A stretch of 47,889 bases of DNA. Source: Amycolatopsis pithecellobii (GTDB taxonomy: Bacteria > Actinomycetota > Actinomycetes > Mycobacteriales > Pseudonocardiaceae). The position numbers and the translations under genes were made by a program. Below the pieces are notes generated by a model. It was not told the origin of the DNA, searched no databases, and saw nothing but the letters and a program-made list of their open reading frames with translations. Positions 16,385-24,839 of the stretch are shown one piece after another; the first letter of the stretch is position 1; each line of letters opens with the position of its first letter. The DNA lies in the NCBI RefSeq assembly GCF_009707865.1, contig NZ_WMBA01000060.1, forward strand, positions 1 to 47,889. The letters run 5' to 3'.

Positions 16385-17604
16385 AGGGCCAGCCACAACG
16401 CCACGACCGACGCGGCGAGTGTGGCGGGCACGGTCAGCGCGCCGAGGAGCGTGAAGTCGCGCCAGCGGGGCTGTTGGCTGCGCGGCAGCACCCGGCGCCA
16501 CAACAAGGTCGCCAGTGAACCGAGGTAGGTCGCGTTCGGGCCGAGGTTCACGCCCAGCAGCACGGCGAGCAGCAGCCCCGGATTGTGGTGCAGCAACGGC
16601 AACAGCAGCAGGGTCGCCGGCAGGTTGTTGACCAGGTTCGCCAGCACGGCCGCGATGAGCGCGGCGAGCAGGAGGTCCGGCAGGCTGGTCCCGTCCGGCA
16701 GAAGCGCCTGTAACGGCTCGCCGAGCAGATGCGCTGAAAGCGCTTGCACCACGACGGCCAACCCGATGACGAACAGGCACAGCAAAGGATTCGCCTCGGC
16801 GACGAGCGTCGTGAGTTTCACCCGGCGAGCCGAAAGTGCCCGCGTCGCAAGGACTGCGGCCGCGATCGCGGCGACCGCCACCGGCTCGACGCGCACCAGC
16901 GGCGCGATCCCGAACCCGGCGAGCGTCACGCCCAGCACCACGAGCGCGAACACCGGTGCCGGCGGGTGTTCGCCGGGCTCGGCGCCGGTGTGCCCGTTGA
17001 GGTCGCGGGCGAAGAACCGGAGGAACACCGCCAATTCGACGGCGATCGTCACCAGCCACGGCAACGCCATCAGCGCGGTGAACCCGGCGAAGCTCAGCCC
17101 GGACACCGAGAACGCCAGCAGGTTCGTCAGGTTCGATACCGGCAGGAGGGTCGACGCCGAGTTGGCCAGATGCGCACACGCGTAGAGATGCGGTCGCAGC
17201 GGCAGTTCGAGCCGTTTCGCCGTCAGGAACACGACCGGGGTGAGCAACACGACCGTCGCGTCGAGGCTCAGGACCGCGGTGGTCCCGGCGGCCGCGGCGA
17301 ACGTCAGCACCAGCAGCCGCCGCGGGCTGCCCCGGCAGGCGAGCGCGAGCCGCGAGCCGAGCCAGGTGAACACGCCGTCGAGATCGGCCAGGTGCGCCAG
17401 TAGCAGGATCGCGGCAAGGAAGCCCAGCGTCGGCAGCAGGGTGAGAATCTCGTGCCAGGCGTTGGAAACGCTGACCCAGCCCGCGGCGAGCACGATCCCG
17501 GCAGCGGGGAGCGCGATCGTCGCCTCCGGCAGCCCGCGTGGCCGTGCCGTGGCGAACCCGAGTACCGCGATCAGCAGGGCGAGACTCCCGGCGGCCGCTG
17601 GCAC
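16372..17604 (-). CDS. ArsB/SLC13-type anion permease
   Basis: A 410-aa integral membrane protein with about 11 hydrophobic helices and the duplicated Na-S/ArsB topology. Family-like segments are LSLDATVVLLTPVVF (about 113-127), CAHLANSASTLLPVSNLTN (about 142-160) and the pseudo-repeat LANLVNNLPATLLLL plus NLGPNATYLGSLATLLW in the second half. ArsB-type proteins export arsenite; SLC13 members move dicarboxylates or sulfate. No ArsR, ArsC or other arsenic gene is adjacent, so the substrate is open. GTG at 17604 is preceded by TAGCGT with a 6-nt gap (leaderless type). This -10 element physically overlaps the presumed rnpB -10 element on the other strand. Confidence 0.85.
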   Translation of the reverse strand: MPAAAGSLALLIAVLGFATARPRGLPEATIALPAAGIVLAAGWVSVSNAWHEILTLLPTLGFLAAILLLAHLADLDGVFTWLGSRLALACRGSPRRLLVLTFAAAAGTTAVLSLDATVVLLTPVVFLTAKRLELPLRPHLYACAHLANSASTLLPVSNLTNLLAFSVSGLSFAGFTALMALPWLVTIAVELAVFLRFFARDLNGHTGAEPGEHPPAPVFALVVLGVTLAGFGIAPLVRVEPVAVAAIAAAVLATRALSARRVKLTTLVAEANPLLCLFVIGLAVVVQALSAHLLGEPLQALLPDGTSLPDLLLAALIAAVLANLVNNLPATLLLLPLLHHNPGLLLAVLLGVNLGPNATYLGSLATLLWRRVLPRSQQPRWRDFTLLGALTVPATLAASVVALWLALQAR

Positions 17605-17610
17605 CTGGTC

Positions 17611-17620
17611 ACGCTACCCT
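17611..17620. promoter_or_regulatory. Overlapping face-to-face -10 elements (permease gene and rnpB)
   Basis: The ten bases read TAGCGT on the minus strand (17616-17611), 6 nt before the permease GTG, and TACCCT on the plus strand (17615-17620), 6 nt before G17627, the predicted first base of RNase P RNA. The two hexamers share two base pairs. No clear -35 was found for either. Confidence 0.45.
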
Positions 17621-17626
17621 GGACGC

Positions 17627-18010
17627 GCGGACGAGTTGGCCGGGCGGCCGCGAGGGTGTGAGCCTTCGAGGAAAGTCCGGACTCCGCAGGGCAGGGTGGT
17701 TGCTAACGGCAACCCGGGGCGACTCGCGGGACAGTGCCACAGAGAACAGACCGCCCCAGCGTGGCTGGGGTAAGGGTGAAACGGTGGTGTAAGAGACCAC
17801 CAGCATCCCGGGTGACCGGGATGGCTCGGTAAACCCCACCCGGAGCAAGGCCAAGAGGGCACCTTCACCGGTGCCTGCGCAGGCGTTCGAGGGCTGCCCG
17901 CCCGAGCCTGCGGGTAGGCCGCTCGAGCCCGCCGGCAACGGCAGGCCTAGATGGATGGCCGCCACCGCTTCGGCGGTACAGGATCCGGCTTACAGGCCAA
18001 CTCGTCCGCC
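17627..18010 (+). ncRNA. rnpB: RNase P RNA component (class A)
   Basis: The gene contains the conserved core: GAGGAAAGTCCGGACTCC (CR I region) near 17667, ACAGTGCCACAGAGAACAGA near 17731, GGTAAACCCCACCCGGAGCA in the 3' half and GATGGATGGCCGCC near the 3' end. The terminal helix P1 is perfect: GCGGACGAGTTGGCC at 17627-17641 pairs with GGCCAACTCGTCCGC at 17995-18009, which fixes both ends. It is the catalytic RNA that trims the 5' leader of tRNA precursors. A TACCCT -10 element ends 6 nt before the 5' end. The transcript is followed by a large repeat-based hairpin that could stop transcription. Confidence 0.97.
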
Positions 18011-18020
18011 CGCGTTGCGC

Positions 18021-18108
18021 GAGTTGAACGTTCGCGTCGGGTGAGTTGAACGTTCCGTGCGACCGGAACGCGCAACTCGGACGCACGGAACGTGCAACTC
18101 GCGTGAGG
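18021..18108. repeat. Four-unit 22-bp repeat arranged as two direct plus two inverted copies
   Basis: Units share GAGTTGNNCGTTC: direct copies begin at 18021 and 18043, and inverted copies occupy 18065-18078 and 18087-18100 (read GAGTTGCGCGTTCC and GAGTTGCACGTTCC on the minus strand). Spacing is exactly 22 bp and the symmetry axis is at 18064/18065, so an RNA copy would fold into one long hairpin right after rnpB. It may act as a terminator or be a dispersed intergenic element. Confidence 0.7.
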
Positions 18109-18510
18109 CCACCGGGTGACGCGGCATGATCGACTACGCAGTCCGTCCGGTCATCGTCGGGGAGAACGCGTGCCTCCGAACGGGTCATGACAAACTATGT
18201 CCCGCTGCCCCCGTGCGGCAGTTCGGCCAACTCAGAGTGAGCAATACGCCCAGCAGGTGGCCGAACTACGAAATACGGGTGGACGGGGTTAATCCTGAGC
18301 GGCCTTGCAGGCGATGATGGAGGGCGACGAGTTCAGGGAGAGTGGCCGTACTGTGCCTGGTGAGGAGTGGCAACCTAAGACGGAGAGCACTTTGACCGTT
18401 ACGGGTAGTCACGCCATGATGATGTAGGCGCCAGACCAGACAACTCCAACCCCGTGGGCCCCGCCCGGCGAGACCCATCCGACCACGCTCCTCGCACCCG
18501 GGAGTACGCG
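18109..18510. other. Noncoding leader upstream of the secretion-like cluster
   Basis: About 400 nt with no credible gene; short open frames here have poor codon bias. It contains a perfect 10-bp inverted repeat (AGTTCGGCCA at 18220-18229 and TGGCCGAACT at 18258-18267, 28-nt spacing) and a promoter-like pair TTGACC (18392-18397), 17-nt spacer, CATGAT (18415-18420). The rest shows nothing recognisable. Confidence 0.55.
18392..18420 (+). promoter_or_regulatory. Putative sigma-A-type promoter of the secretion-like cluster
   Basis: TTGACC (5 of 6 matches to TTGACA) and CATGAT (4 of 6 to TATAAT) are separated by the optimal 17 nt, about 90 nt before the first gene. It is the only such pair I see in the leader. 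Confidence 0.45.
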
Positions 18511-18777
18511 ATGACCATGATGACGCTTGTGCAGCACCTCGCACAGGGCGAGATCAAGACACGAGGCGTCCAGCAGTGGATGCTTGACAACGTTATCCCG
18601 CTGGTACTGCTGGCCGTCGCGTTGCTGCTGCTCTGGCTCGGCGGCGGCAAGGGCGACAACGCCGGGGTGATGCGCCGCCTGGCTGGTGTCGTGATCGCGC
18701 TGGCGATCATCGGCCTCGCGGTCAGCGGGCTCGGCGTGAACGTCGGCGAATGGATCGCCGGCCTGTTCACCGGCTGA
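18511..18777 (+). CDS. Small two-helix membrane protein of the type IV secretion-like cluster
   Basis: An 88-aa protein. A short N-terminal region is followed by helix one (VIPLVLLAVALLLLWLGGG, about 28-46), a basic loop (GDNAGVMRRL) and helix two (VVIALAIIGLAVSGLGV, about 60-76). ATG at 18511 has GGGAG 6 nt upstream. There is no cleavable signal peptide. Position as first gene and size resemble the VirB2 or TcpD-type small membrane subunits that begin Gram-positive conjugation operons, but sequence alone does not prove this. The stop is 12 nt before the next gene, so it belongs to the same operon. Confidence 0.7.
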   Translation: MTMMTLVQHLAQGEIKTRGVQQWMLDNVIPLVLLAVALLLLWLGGGKGDNAGVMRRLAGVVIALAIIGLAVSGLGVNVGEWIAGLFTG

Positions 18778-18789
18778 CGGAGCCCCGGC

Positions 18790-19281
18790 GTGCGGATTCG
18801 AACCGATGACGAGGTCTACCGGGTCGACGCGGTCTGGCTCGGCCCGCCGAAGGCCACGTTCCCCTGGCGCGCCCGGTATGTGGCGTGGGGTGTGGGCATC
18901 GCGATCTTCCTGATCGTGCTGACGGTGGAGCGGCAGCTCGGCGTCGGGTTCGGGTTCTTCTCCACGGCCTGGGCCTTCGTGGCGACGATCTTGATCACCA
19001 GGCTGATCACGAGAAAGATCAGCCACGAGCGCCCACTCGGCGCCGTGTTCACGATGTGGCTGCGTGAGCTGCACACCCCGCGCGAGCGGCCACGAGGGGA
19101 CGGCGGTGCGGTCACCGCCGCCAAGCTCCGGGTCCAGCCGCGCCGTCCACTGCCCAAACACAAACGCGCGGTGGGGGTGGGCCCCCGCCAGGGGGCCGGA
19201 AATGACACTGCCAGGTCCCGAGCACGCCAACGCCACCCCCGTGGCCGCGGCGAGGAGGTCACTGTTGTTCGGTCGCGGTAA
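18790..19281 (+). CDS. PrgI/TcpE-like membrane protein
   Basis: A 163-aa protein. Two adjacent helices (YVAWGVGIAIFLIVLTVE, about 30-47, and FFSTAWAFVATILITRLI, about 56-73) are followed by a strongly basic cytoplasmic tail. A two-helix protein immediately before a VirB4 ATPase is the position held by PrgI/TcpE in MPF_FA-type systems, where it is thought to support the ATPase at the membrane. GTG at 18790 has GGAG 7 nt upstream. The last 40 codons have weaker codon bias. Its 3' end overlaps the VirB4 gene by 17 nt (or 80 nt if an earlier VirB4 start is used). Confidence 0.65.
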   Translation: MRIRTDDEVYRVDAVWLGPPKATFPWRARYVAWGVGIAIFLIVLTVERQLGVGFGFFSTAWAFVATILITRLITRKISHERPLGAVFTMWLRELHTPRERPRGDGGAVTAAKLRVQPRRPLPKHKRAVGVGPRQGAGNDTARSRARQRHPRGRGEEVTVVRSR

Positions 19282-22177
19282 GGACCGGGAGCCCGACGCG
19301 GGCGGCGCCACGCAGTGGCAGCCGCGGCCCGGCCGTGGCGTGCCGCTGGACGCCAGGAAACCGAAGCAGAGCCGGCGGTTACCCGGCGAGCAGGCCATCC
19401 CGAGCTACACCCCGTCCATCGGTGCGCGCAGCATCGATGGCCACCTGCTGCGCACCAGCCATGAGGTGTACGCCTGGTACCGGCTGGCGCCGCAACGCTG
19501 GTCGTTCCGCTCCGATTCGCAACGCCGCGACCTGATCGCCGCGATCGCCGGGCAGTACGCGGAGCTGCAGGGCCGCTGGCTGCACCTGCGCGTGACGACC
19601 CGGCCGTACCCGATCCGGATGTGGGCCGAGGCGCATGTGCACAACGCGGTCGGCCGCCCCGCCGACACTCCGGGCACGCTGTCCTTCGACGACTACCTGA
19701 TCGGCGAGCAGCAGCAGCTCATGGGTCGCTCGATGGCCGAAAAAGAGGTCTACATCGGCGTTCAGGTGCAGACCCGCCGGATGGTGGACCGCGCGGTGGA
19801 AAGCGCCGCGCCGCTGCTGCGCCGCATCCTGCCGGAGGCGGTGGACGCGGAGCTGACCGCGCTGGACTCCGAGGTCGAGCATCTCGACCAGGTCATCGGC
19901 TCGTCCGGGTTGGAGGGCCGCCCGGTGCATGCCGAGGAGATGTCCTGGCTGATGCACCGCTCGTGCTCTCTCGGGCTGCCCGCGCCGCGAAACATGCCCG
20001 CGGTGCCGGGCGCGGAATGGGAGCCGGAGGACCTGGCGAGCTTCACCGACGCGGCGGACTTCCACGCCGAGCCGTACGCGCCGACGCTGACGGTGCGCGG
20101 GCGCACCGGGTCGAATGCCGGGGTGCGCCGCCATGTCGCGGTGCTGACGGTGGGCCAGATGCACGGGTTGCAGATCCCCGAGGTCGACGACCCATGGGTG
20201 CAGCACGCCGACCGGCTGCCCGCCTCGGTCGAGTGGTCCGCGCGGATCTACGTGCGCCGTCCCGAAGAGGTGGCCGGTGAGCTCCAGCGCCAGATGAACA
20301 AGGTGCGCTCGCAGGTCAAGCACTACACCGACGAACACGAACTGGAGCCGCCGCAATCGCTTTCCCGCCAGGCTTCCCGGGTGCTCGAGATCGACGACGA
20401 GATGACCTCGGGCTTCACCGCGCTGGCCACCCGGGTGCGTTCGTGGTGGCGGCTGGCGGTCTCGGGCCCGACCGAGCGGGACGCGTTGCGGCTGGCCCAG
20501 CAGTTGCTGGACCTGTACAAGCCGAAGATCGCGATCGAGCATCCCGAAGCGCAGTACGCGATGGCGCGCGAGTTCATCCCCGGCGAGCCGCTCGCTTCCT
20601 CGGCGTACATGCGCCGCGGGTCGGTCGTGTGGGCCGCCGCCGCGGTGCCCACGGCGACCGCGGAGGTGGGCGACCGGCGCGGCATCCTGCTCGGCGAGAC
20701 GGTCACCGCGACGCGGCGGCCGGTCGCCTGGGATCCGTGGATGGCGCAGGAGATCCGCGACGGCTCCGGGCTGACCGCGATGGTCGCCGGCCTCGGTGGC
20801 GGCAAGTCGTTCCTCGGCGGTGGCATCGTCTACAAGACGCTGCGTTCCGGGGCGCATTGGACGCTGCTGGACCCGTCGGGCCCGCTGTCGAGGCTGTGCG
20901 AGCTGCCGGAGATCAGGCCGTACGCGCGGCCGATCAACCTGCTCAACGCCCAGCCCGGCATCCTCAACCCGTACCGCGTGGTCGCCGAGCCGCTGCTCGA
21001 ACACTTCCTCGACGAGGAGAACCCGGAACGCGCGTGGCGCCGCGAGCGGGCGCTGGCCGGGGCCACCCGGCGGCGGCTCGTGCTCGACGTGCTCACCGGG
21101 ATCCTGCCGTACGAGGTCGCGCGCATGCCGCAGAGCCGGATCGTGCTGCTTCGTGCGGTCCGCGCGGTCGGTGGCCGCTACGACGCCGACCCCGGGCAGG
21201 TCATCGACGCGCTGCGCCGTGACTCCAGCGAACATCACGAGCACGCGGTCGTCGTCGCGGACTTCCTCGACGAGATGCGCGAGCGGATGTCCTTGCTGAT
21301 TCCGGAAAACGACGCCGACCCGTACTCCGAAACCCGTGACGACCGGCTGACGGTATTGACCATGGCCGGGCTGACCCTGCCCAAGGACGGGGTCGGCCGC
21401 GAGCACTGGACCGACGCCGAGGCGCTCGGTGTGGAGATGCTCAACCTCGCGGCGTGGCTGACCCAGCGCTCGGTGTACGAGAAGCCGAAGGACCAGCGCA
21501 AGGGTGTCTGGATCGACGAGGCGTTCTTCCTGTCCGAGGTGCCGACCGGTCGCGTGCTGATGAACCGCTTCGCCCGTGACTCGCGCAAGTGGAACGTCCG
21601 CGTGCTGCTGTCCTCGCAGATCCCGGCGGACTTCCTGAAAATCCAGGGTTTCGTGGCGCTGCTGGACTCGGTGTTCGTCGGCCGCCTCGACGATGACGAA
21701 GCGCAGGCGGATGCGTTGCGGTTGTTGAAGGTTCCGGTCGGGGTCGGCTACGAGCAGGTCGTCGCCGCGCTCGGCCGTCGTCCCGGCGCGCACCGCGATG
21801 TCGAACGTGACCGTGAGCCGCGGCAGTTCATTTTCGGTGACGGGGCCGGTGGCGTGGAACGTATTCGCGTCGACTTCTCCGGCCCGCACCTGGAGCATCT
21901 GCGGGCCGCGATGGACACGACCCCAGGTTCGAAGGACGCGTTGCCCGCGGACAACCGCGCGACGCGCGAGGCCGAGCAAGAGGAGGCCGCGTACGTGCCC
22001 GTCCCGCCGCTGGATGACGACATCGAGCAGGACCTGGAGCTGGCGGCCGAGCGAGAGGTCGGCCTGACCGAGGAGCAGTTGCTCGCCGAGGAGGTCCCCG
22101 GCGGGAACGGCACCGAGCCGGAGGGGGAGCACGCGACCGCGGGCAAGCGGGGCGGTCACGGCCGGGACGCCGCATGA
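19265..22177 (+). CDS. VirB4/TcpF-like secretion ATPase
   Basis: A 970-aa soluble ATPase. The N-terminal half (about 60-480) is the variable membrane-docking region of VirB4-type proteins. The ATPase half has Walker A AGLGGGKSF with Lys514 and Walker B VWIDEAFFL with Asp751-Glu752, and RVLLSSQIPADF lies beyond Walker B. The C-terminus is acidic and disordered. TTG at 19265 is chosen because a full AGGAGG sits 6 nt upstream; ATG 19202 and GTG 19241 are in-frame alternatives without a good site. VirB4 proteins energise assembly and substrate transfer in type IV secretion. The stop overlaps the next start as ATGA. Confidence 0.85.
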   Translation: MFGRGKDREPDAGGATQWQPRPGRGVPLDARKPKQSRRLPGEQAIPSYTPSIGARSIDGHLLRTSHEVYAWYRLAPQRWSFRSDSQRRDLIAAIAGQYAELQGRWLHLRVTTRPYPIRMWAEAHVHNAVGRPADTPGTLSFDDYLIGEQQQLMGRSMAEKEVYIGVQVQTRRMVDRAVESAAPLLRRILPEAVDAELTALDSEVEHLDQVIGSSGLEGRPVHAEEMSWLMHRSCSLGLPAPRNMPAVPGAEWEPEDLASFTDAADFHAEPYAPTLTVRGRTGSNAGVRRHVAVLTVGQMHGLQIPEVDDPWVQHADRLPASVEWSARIYVRRPEEVAGELQRQMNKVRSQVKHYTDEHELEPPQSLSRQASRVLEIDDEMTSGFTALATRVRSWWRLAVSGPTERDALRLAQQLLDLYKPKIAIEHPEAQYAMAREFIPGEPLASSAYMRRGSVVWAAAAVPTATAEVGDRRGILLGETVTATRRPVAWDPWMAQEIRDGSGLTAMVAGLGGGKSFLGGGIVYKTLRSGAHWTLLDPSGPLSRLCELPEIRPYARPINLLNAQPGILNPYRVVAEPLLEHFLDEENPERAWRRERALAGATRRRLVLDVLTGILPYEVARMPQSRIVLLRAVRAVGGRYDADPGQVIDALRRDSSEHHEHAVVVADFLDEMRERMSLLIPENDADPYSETRDDRLTVLTMAGLTLPKDGVGREHWTDAEALGVEMLNLAAWLTQRSVYEKPKDQRKGVWIDEAFFLSEVPTGRVLMNRFARDSRKWNVRVLLSSQIPADFLKIQGFVALLDSVFVGRLDDDEAQADALRLLKVPVGVGYEQVVAALGRRPGAHRDVERDREPRQFIFGDGAGGVERIRVDFSGPHLEHLRAAMDTTPGSKDALPADNRATREAEQEEAAYVPVPPLDDDIEQDLELAAEREVGLTEEQLLAEEVPGGNGTEPEGEHATAGKRGGHGRDAA

Positions 22178-24237
22178 CCACGCTCCTGACCCTGGGAACC
22201 GTGCTGGCCATCGCCTGGGGCTGGTACGCGCTCAAGGGATTCGTCCGCCGTGGCGGGTTCCGCGGCAGGCGGCCGGGACGCTGGGCGACCACGTTCGCCG
22301 TCGCGCTGCTGCTCGGATTGCAAGCAGTGGCAACGGCTCCGGCCGCGTCCGCCGCGGCGTGTGGTGACGCGCCGACGCCGGAACGGCCCGGCGCGGGCAT
22401 GGTCGGCGCGATCGACCCGCCGGCCACGCACGGCGAGAACGGCAGCGCGTATCTGGATTACAGCTACGCCGGAATGGTCTGGTACGTCTACCAGACCGAC
22501 TGTGGTCCGCTGTCCGGGATCACCAGCCCGAACTCGACGATCGACACCTGGGCCGGCAACGCGCTGTTCAACATCGGCAAGAACCTCGTCGGGGCCACCA
22601 ACTCGCTGCACTACACGGTGATGGAAGGCGGGCTGCTCAACCCGATCTACAACGCGGTCAAGAGCGGCGCGGAAAAGGTCTACAACAACATCTACGGCCA
22701 GCTGTTCGGGCTCGCCGCGCTCCTGCTGGCGATCATGATGTTCCGCAACATCTGGCGCGGTGACCTTTCCGCGGTGTCCAAACGCGCGTTGTACGGGCTG
22801 GGCGCGGTGTGGCTGGCCGCGTCGTCGCTGGCGATGTTGCGCTACTTCGACCCGATCGACAAGGCGATTGTCCAGACCACCACGAACATCCAGGCCGGGT
22901 TCGTCGACGACTCCGGTGACCGGGTGGTCCGCGAGATTCTCCCGACCGAGCTGCACACGCAGGTGGTCTACAACAACTGGCTGCGCGGCGAGTTCGGTGC
23001 GCCCGACGCGTCGCAGGCAACCCAGTTCGGCAGGCCGCTGCTGGACGCGCAGGCCTTCACCTGGGACCAGGTCCGCAACGGAGACGACGCGAACCAGGGC
23101 GTGGTGGACGCGAAAAAGGCCGCGTACAAGAACATTTCCACCCAGCTCGGCCCGGCGACGCCGTACTTCACCGGTGAGGGCGGCAGCCGCACGGGTTCCG
23201 GTTTCCTCGCCATGCTGCAAAGTCTCGTCTACGCGCTGTTCCAGTTGCTGGCCAAGGCTTCCGTGTTGCTGGCGCAGGTGCTGATCCGGCTGTTCGCACT
23301 GACCGCGCCGCTGATCGGCCTGGTCGCGCTGGTGCATCATGACATCCTCCGCCGGGTCGGGAAGGTGCTCGGCGGTGTCGCGTTCAACCTGATCGTGCTC
23401 GCGGTGCTCGCCGGGGTGCATGCCTTGCTGCTGCAGGCCATCTTCACGGCGGGTAACTCGCTGTCGATGCTGACGCAGATGGCGATGGCCGGGCTGGTCA
23501 CCGTGTTGCTGTTCCTGGTCGGGCGCCCGGTGCGGCGGCTGTGGCAGATGGTCGAGATGTCCGTCGGCATGGTCGGCTCGTCGATTCCGGCGCCCAGCGG
23601 CGGGATCTTCTCGCGGTTGCGCCGCAAGCAGGGGCCGACCCCGCAGGACGAGTTCTGGCAGAACGTCCGCGAATCCGACGACAGCGACCTCGAAACGCGT
23701 GGCCCGATCGGCGCGACGGCCGGTGGTGGCCGGTACCGACCGGAGGCGACGATTTTCGCGAACTCGCAGCGGCTCGACGGCGCCGGTTCGATGGCCGGTC
23801 GCCCGGCGGCCGCGTGGTCGGGTGCGCCGTGGCCGGGTGGGGGAGCCTTGCCGGGCAACGGAAATCGCGCTGCGCTGCCCTCCGGCGGCGGGCCCGGCCT
23901 GTACCCGGGGCACGCACCGCGTGGCGGTGGTTCGGACGACTACGTGTACTCGGCCCCGCCGGGCACAACGCGTCGCGCCGACGCCGGGTGGGCGCCGCCG
24001 CAGCCGCAGAGCCGGCGCGTGGACACCTCACCGGTGTTCACCCGGGACGATCTGCCGGACTCGGTCGTCGTGCCGTCGCGCATGCGGCACACGCCGTCGG
24101 CGCCGCGGGTGCCGGTCCAGATGCGCCGCGCCGAACGGGAACTCGTCGGCGGCAGGCCGGTCCACGTGATCTACCGGCCCTCCCGCGGGATCGAGGTGCG
24201 GGACGAACCGCGCGACACCGAACAAGTCGTGAGGTAG
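22174..24237 (+). CDS. VirB6/TcpH-like polytopic membrane channel protein
   Basis: A 687-aa protein. It has an N-terminal helix (2-20), a second helix ending in AAASA-like residues (37-60, possibly a cleavage site), and an extracellular region of about 110 residues. Helices follow near 176-193, 205-225, 350-388, 400-425 and 433-450, then a 230-residue Gly/Pro/Arg-rich, probably disordered cytoplasmic tail. Topology and position directly after VirB4 match VirB6/TrbL-type channel components, and TcpH in Gram-positive systems also has a long hydrophilic C-terminal region. ATG at 22174 overlaps the VirB4 stop (ATGA), so the two are translationally coupled. Assignment is by topology and context. 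Confidence 0.72.
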   Translation: MTTLLTLGTVLAIAWGWYALKGFVRRGGFRGRRPGRWATTFAVALLLGLQAVATAPAASAAACGDAPTPERPGAGMVGAIDPPATHGENGSAYLDYSYAGMVWYVYQTDCGPLSGITSPNSTIDTWAGNALFNIGKNLVGATNSLHYTVMEGGLLNPIYNAVKSGAEKVYNNIYGQLFGLAALLLAIMMFRNIWRGDLSAVSKRALYGLGAVWLAASSLAMLRYFDPIDKAIVQTTTNIQAGFVDDSGDRVVREILPTELHTQVVYNNWLRGEFGAPDASQATQFGRPLLDAQAFTWDQVRNGDDANQGVVDAKKAAYKNISTQLGPATPYFTGEGGSRTGSGFLAMLQSLVYALFQLLAKASVLLAQVLIRLFALTAPLIGLVALVHHDILRRVGKVLGGVAFNLIVLAVLAGVHALLLQAIFTAGNSLSMLTQMAMAGLVTVLLFLVGRPVRRLWQMVEMSVGMVGSSIPAPSGGIFSRLRRKQGPTPQDEFWQNVRESDDSDLETRGPIGATAGGGRYRPEATIFANSQRLDGAGSMAGRPAAAWSGAPWPGGGALPGNGNRAALPSGGGPGLYPGHAPRGGGSDDYVYSAPPGTTRRADAGWAPPQPQSRRVDTSPVFTRDDLPDSVVVPSRMRHTPSAPRVPVQMRRAERELVGGRPVHVIYRPSRGIEVRDEPRDTEQVVR

Positions 24238-24240
24238 CAG

Positions 24241-24837
24241 ATGCCGATCAGGACCAATCGTGGCCGGGCCGCGGTTTACCGCCGCCTGTGGGGATTCCCG
24301 TTGCGTTCGCCACGGCATCTCGCCGGTACCGCGATCGGGGTGGCGATCCTGATCATCGCCATCGGCATCCTCGTGCCGCAATTGCTGGGGCCACGGCAGG
24401 ACAACTCGGTCACCCCGGCCCGGATCCCAGACCCGGCTTCGTCGGCGGCGGCCCGTCCGCCTGCCGGCTCCTCGGTGCCGGTGTCCACGCGGCTGACTGC
24501 GCCGCTGGCGCAGCCGACGTCGGCACTGCCGAGCGCGGATGCCCTCAACATCGCGAAATTGTGGGCGCTGGCGTGGGTCAACCACCCGGCCGGGATCACC
24601 AACGCGCAGTGGCTGGACGGGCTTCGTCCTTACACCACGGACGAGTTCCTGCCGCAGATGTCCACTGTGGACCCCGCGAACATCCCGGCGAGCCAGGTGA
24701 CCGGTGAGCCGGCTGCCGCCCAGTCCTACACCTCTTCCGTCCTCGTCGTCGTGCCGACCAACGGCCCCAAGCTCAGCATCACCGTCGCGCAGACCACCGC
24801 CGGCTGGCGGGTGGCCCAGTACGACCAGGCGAGCTGA
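24241..24837 (+). CDS. Single-pass VirB8/TcpC-like assembly protein
   Basis: A 198-aa protein. A basic cytoplasmic N-terminus is followed by one membrane helix (LAGTAIGVAILIIAIGILVP, about 27-46), an Ala/Pro/Ser linker (about 50-95) and a compact extracytoplasmic alpha/beta domain (about 98-198: NIAKLWALAWVNH, then alternating strands ending in SITVAQTTAGWRVAQYD). One helix plus an NTF2-like domain is the design of VirB8 and TcpC. The start lies 3 nt after the upstream stop. The NTF2-like fold is inferred from the strand pattern; no catalytic residues are expected. Confidence 0.65.
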   Translation: MPIRTNRGRAAVYRRLWGFPLRSPRHLAGTAIGVAILIIAIGILVPQLLGPRQDNSVTPARIPDPASSAAARPPAGSSVPVSTRLTAPLAQPTSALPSADALNIAKLWALAWVNHPAGITNAQWLDGLRPYTTDEFLPQMSTVDPANIPASQVTGEPAAAQSYTSSVLVVVPTNGPKLSITVAQTTAGWRVAQYDQAS

Positions 24838-24839
24838 GC

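Noticed and set aside
14915..17179. 754-codon open frame on the minus strand across the zinc-ribbon, RNase HI and permease genes
   Set aside because: Low-complexity Arg/Ser/Pro-rich translation crossing several well-supported genes; no motif of its own.
18126..18317. 63-codon open frame in the leader of the secretion-like cluster
   Set aside because: Poor third-position GC, no ribosome-binding site and no recognisable product.
19379..22159. Very long open frame (926 codons) on the minus strand opposite the VirB4 gene
   Set aside because: It is the antisense shadow of a high-GC gene: no recognisable motifs, composition dominated by R, G, P, H and V, and the plus-strand gene has clear Walker motifs.
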